Source of the DNA: Antarcticimicrobium sp. | Lineage (GTDB): Bacteria > Pseudomonadota > Alphaproteobacteria > Rhodobacterales > Rhodobacteraceae | Assembly (NCBI RefSeq): GCF_029212575.1 | Contig: NZ_JARGPK010000042.1 | Coordinates: forward strand, 1 to 64,000 | Direction of reading: 5' to 3' | Length of the DNA: 64,000 nt | Shown here: positions 63,553-64,000 of the stretch, piece after piece | Position numbering within the stretch: the first letter of the stretch is position 1 | Layout: each line of letters opens with the position of its first letter | The notes under the pieces: generated by a model | What the model was told of the DNA's origin: nothing | What the model saw: only the letters and a program-made list of their open reading frames with translations | Database searches by the model: none | Position numbers and translations under genes: made by a program

Positions 63553-64000
63553 CGGATACGCGGATTCCGCTGGCGGGGGTGATCGGCACCCCCATTGCGC
63601 ATTCAAAATCGCCGCGCCTGCACCGGCATTGGCTCACGACCTACGGGATCGCGGGGCATTACATCCCGATGGAGGTCCGCGCCGAGGATCTGGAACAGGT
63701 GCTCGGGGCCCTGCCGAAGATGGGGTTCGTCGGCATCAACGTCACGATTCCGCACAAGGAAAAGGTGATCATGCTGGCGGATCAGGTCACCGACCGGGCC
63801 ACGCTGATCGGGGCGGCAAACACGTTGATCTTCCGGCCCGACGGCAGCATTCACGCCGATAACACCGATGGCTACGGATTCATGGAAAACCTCCGTCGTG
63901 GCGCGCCGGGATGGGATCCGGCCGCCGGGCCCGCGGCGGTGCTTGGGGCGGGCGGTGCGGCCCGCGCCGTGATCTCGGCGCTGATCGACGCAGGTGTGCC
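63549..64000 (+). CDS. aroE: Shikimate dehydrogenase (5' part, runs off the window)
   Basis: The first 150 residues of the NADP-dependent shikimate dehydrogenase. The substrate-binding serines are in GTPIAHSKSPRLH near residue 15, the catalytic lysine is in NVTIPHKEK near 65, NTDGYGF near 105 is conserved, and the dinucleotide loop AAVLGAGGAARAV is visible near 130. The ATG overlaps maf (ATGA). The C-terminal part is outside the window. Confidence 0.96.
   Translation, partial: MTDTRIPLAGVIGTPIAHSKSPRLHRHWLTTYGIAGHYIPMEVRAEDLEQVLGALPKMGFVGINVTIPHKEKVIMLADQVTDRATLIGAANTLIFRPDGSIHADNTDGYGFMENLRRGAPGWDPAAGPAAVLGAGGAARAVISALIDAGV

Overview
The window looks like a chromosomal, origin-proximal segment of a GC-rich alphaproteobacterium of the family Rhodobacteraceae (Roseobacter/Rhodobacter group). 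The evidence is family content and order: rimP-nusA-ylxR-infB, hrcA-grpE beside rph-rdgB-hemW, and parB-parA-rsmG-mnmG-mnmE-rho-hemJ next to maf-aroE. A bacterial voltage-gated Na+ channel, a short-form threonine dehydratase, a malic enzyme fused to a phosphotransacetylase-like domain and a receiver-SpoIIE phosphatase also fit. Genus is not assignable from the sequence alone. I see no rRNA, tRNA, CRISPR array, prophage or insertion sequence. Almost all of it is core genome, densely packed, with many 1-8 bp gene overlaps.

Layout. 0-5 kb: end of an ABC-2 export permease, alkB, the dnaK-dnaJ chaperone operon, a bidirectional terminator, a REP-like palindrome and radC. 5-11 kb (minus): a PstS-like/OmpA hybrid, an exported protein of unknown function and secA. 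11-13.7 kb (plus): parvulin isomerase, argJ, mutT and a tiny gene with its own promoter and terminator. 13.7-19.2 kb (minus): infB, ylxR-type gene, nusA and rimP behind a leader that contains an intrinsic terminator. 19-29 kb: short solute-binding protein, pip, ubiG, marR, nitrilase-family hydrolase, grxC, comF-like, methyltransferase, hemH, then an envelope group (small membrane peptide, two L,D-transpeptidase-fold proteins, CAP-domain lipoprotein) and a sodium channel. 29-38 kb: RNA methyltransferase, an ABC exporter pair preceded by a possible leader peptide, cca-type nucleotidyltransferase, two Nudix hydrolases and hslO. 38-48 kb: RsbU-like response regulator with a divergent Hpt protein, ilvA, argG, sulfotransferase-like gene, class IV aminotransferase, msrA, ribokinase-family kinase and malic enzyme. 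48-55 kb: mutS, grpE, hrcA, rph, rdgB, hemW and a DUF454 gene. 55-64 kb: parB, parA, rsmG, mnmG, mnmE, rho, hemJ, a 404-bp non-coding region and maf-aroE.

The most important non-coding locus is 62549-62952. It holds a 34-bp stretch with only three G/C bases, several DnaA-box-like 9-mers and a nested inverted repeat. It lies where leftward genes (hemJ to parB) diverge from rightward genes (maf, aroE). With two perfect parS palindromes 3-5 kb away, this is very probably the chromosomal replication origin and its partition centromere. Both parS sites lie inside coding sequence.

Other regulatory architecture: an RpoH-like promoter before dnaK, a candidate attenuator before rimP, a strong hairpin that captures the ribosome-binding site of the class IV aminotransferase, and a possible 10-codon leader peptide before the ABC exporter pair. 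No clearly novel multi-gene system was found. The best leads are these RNA-level controls, the origin structure and the PstS-OmpA hybrid.
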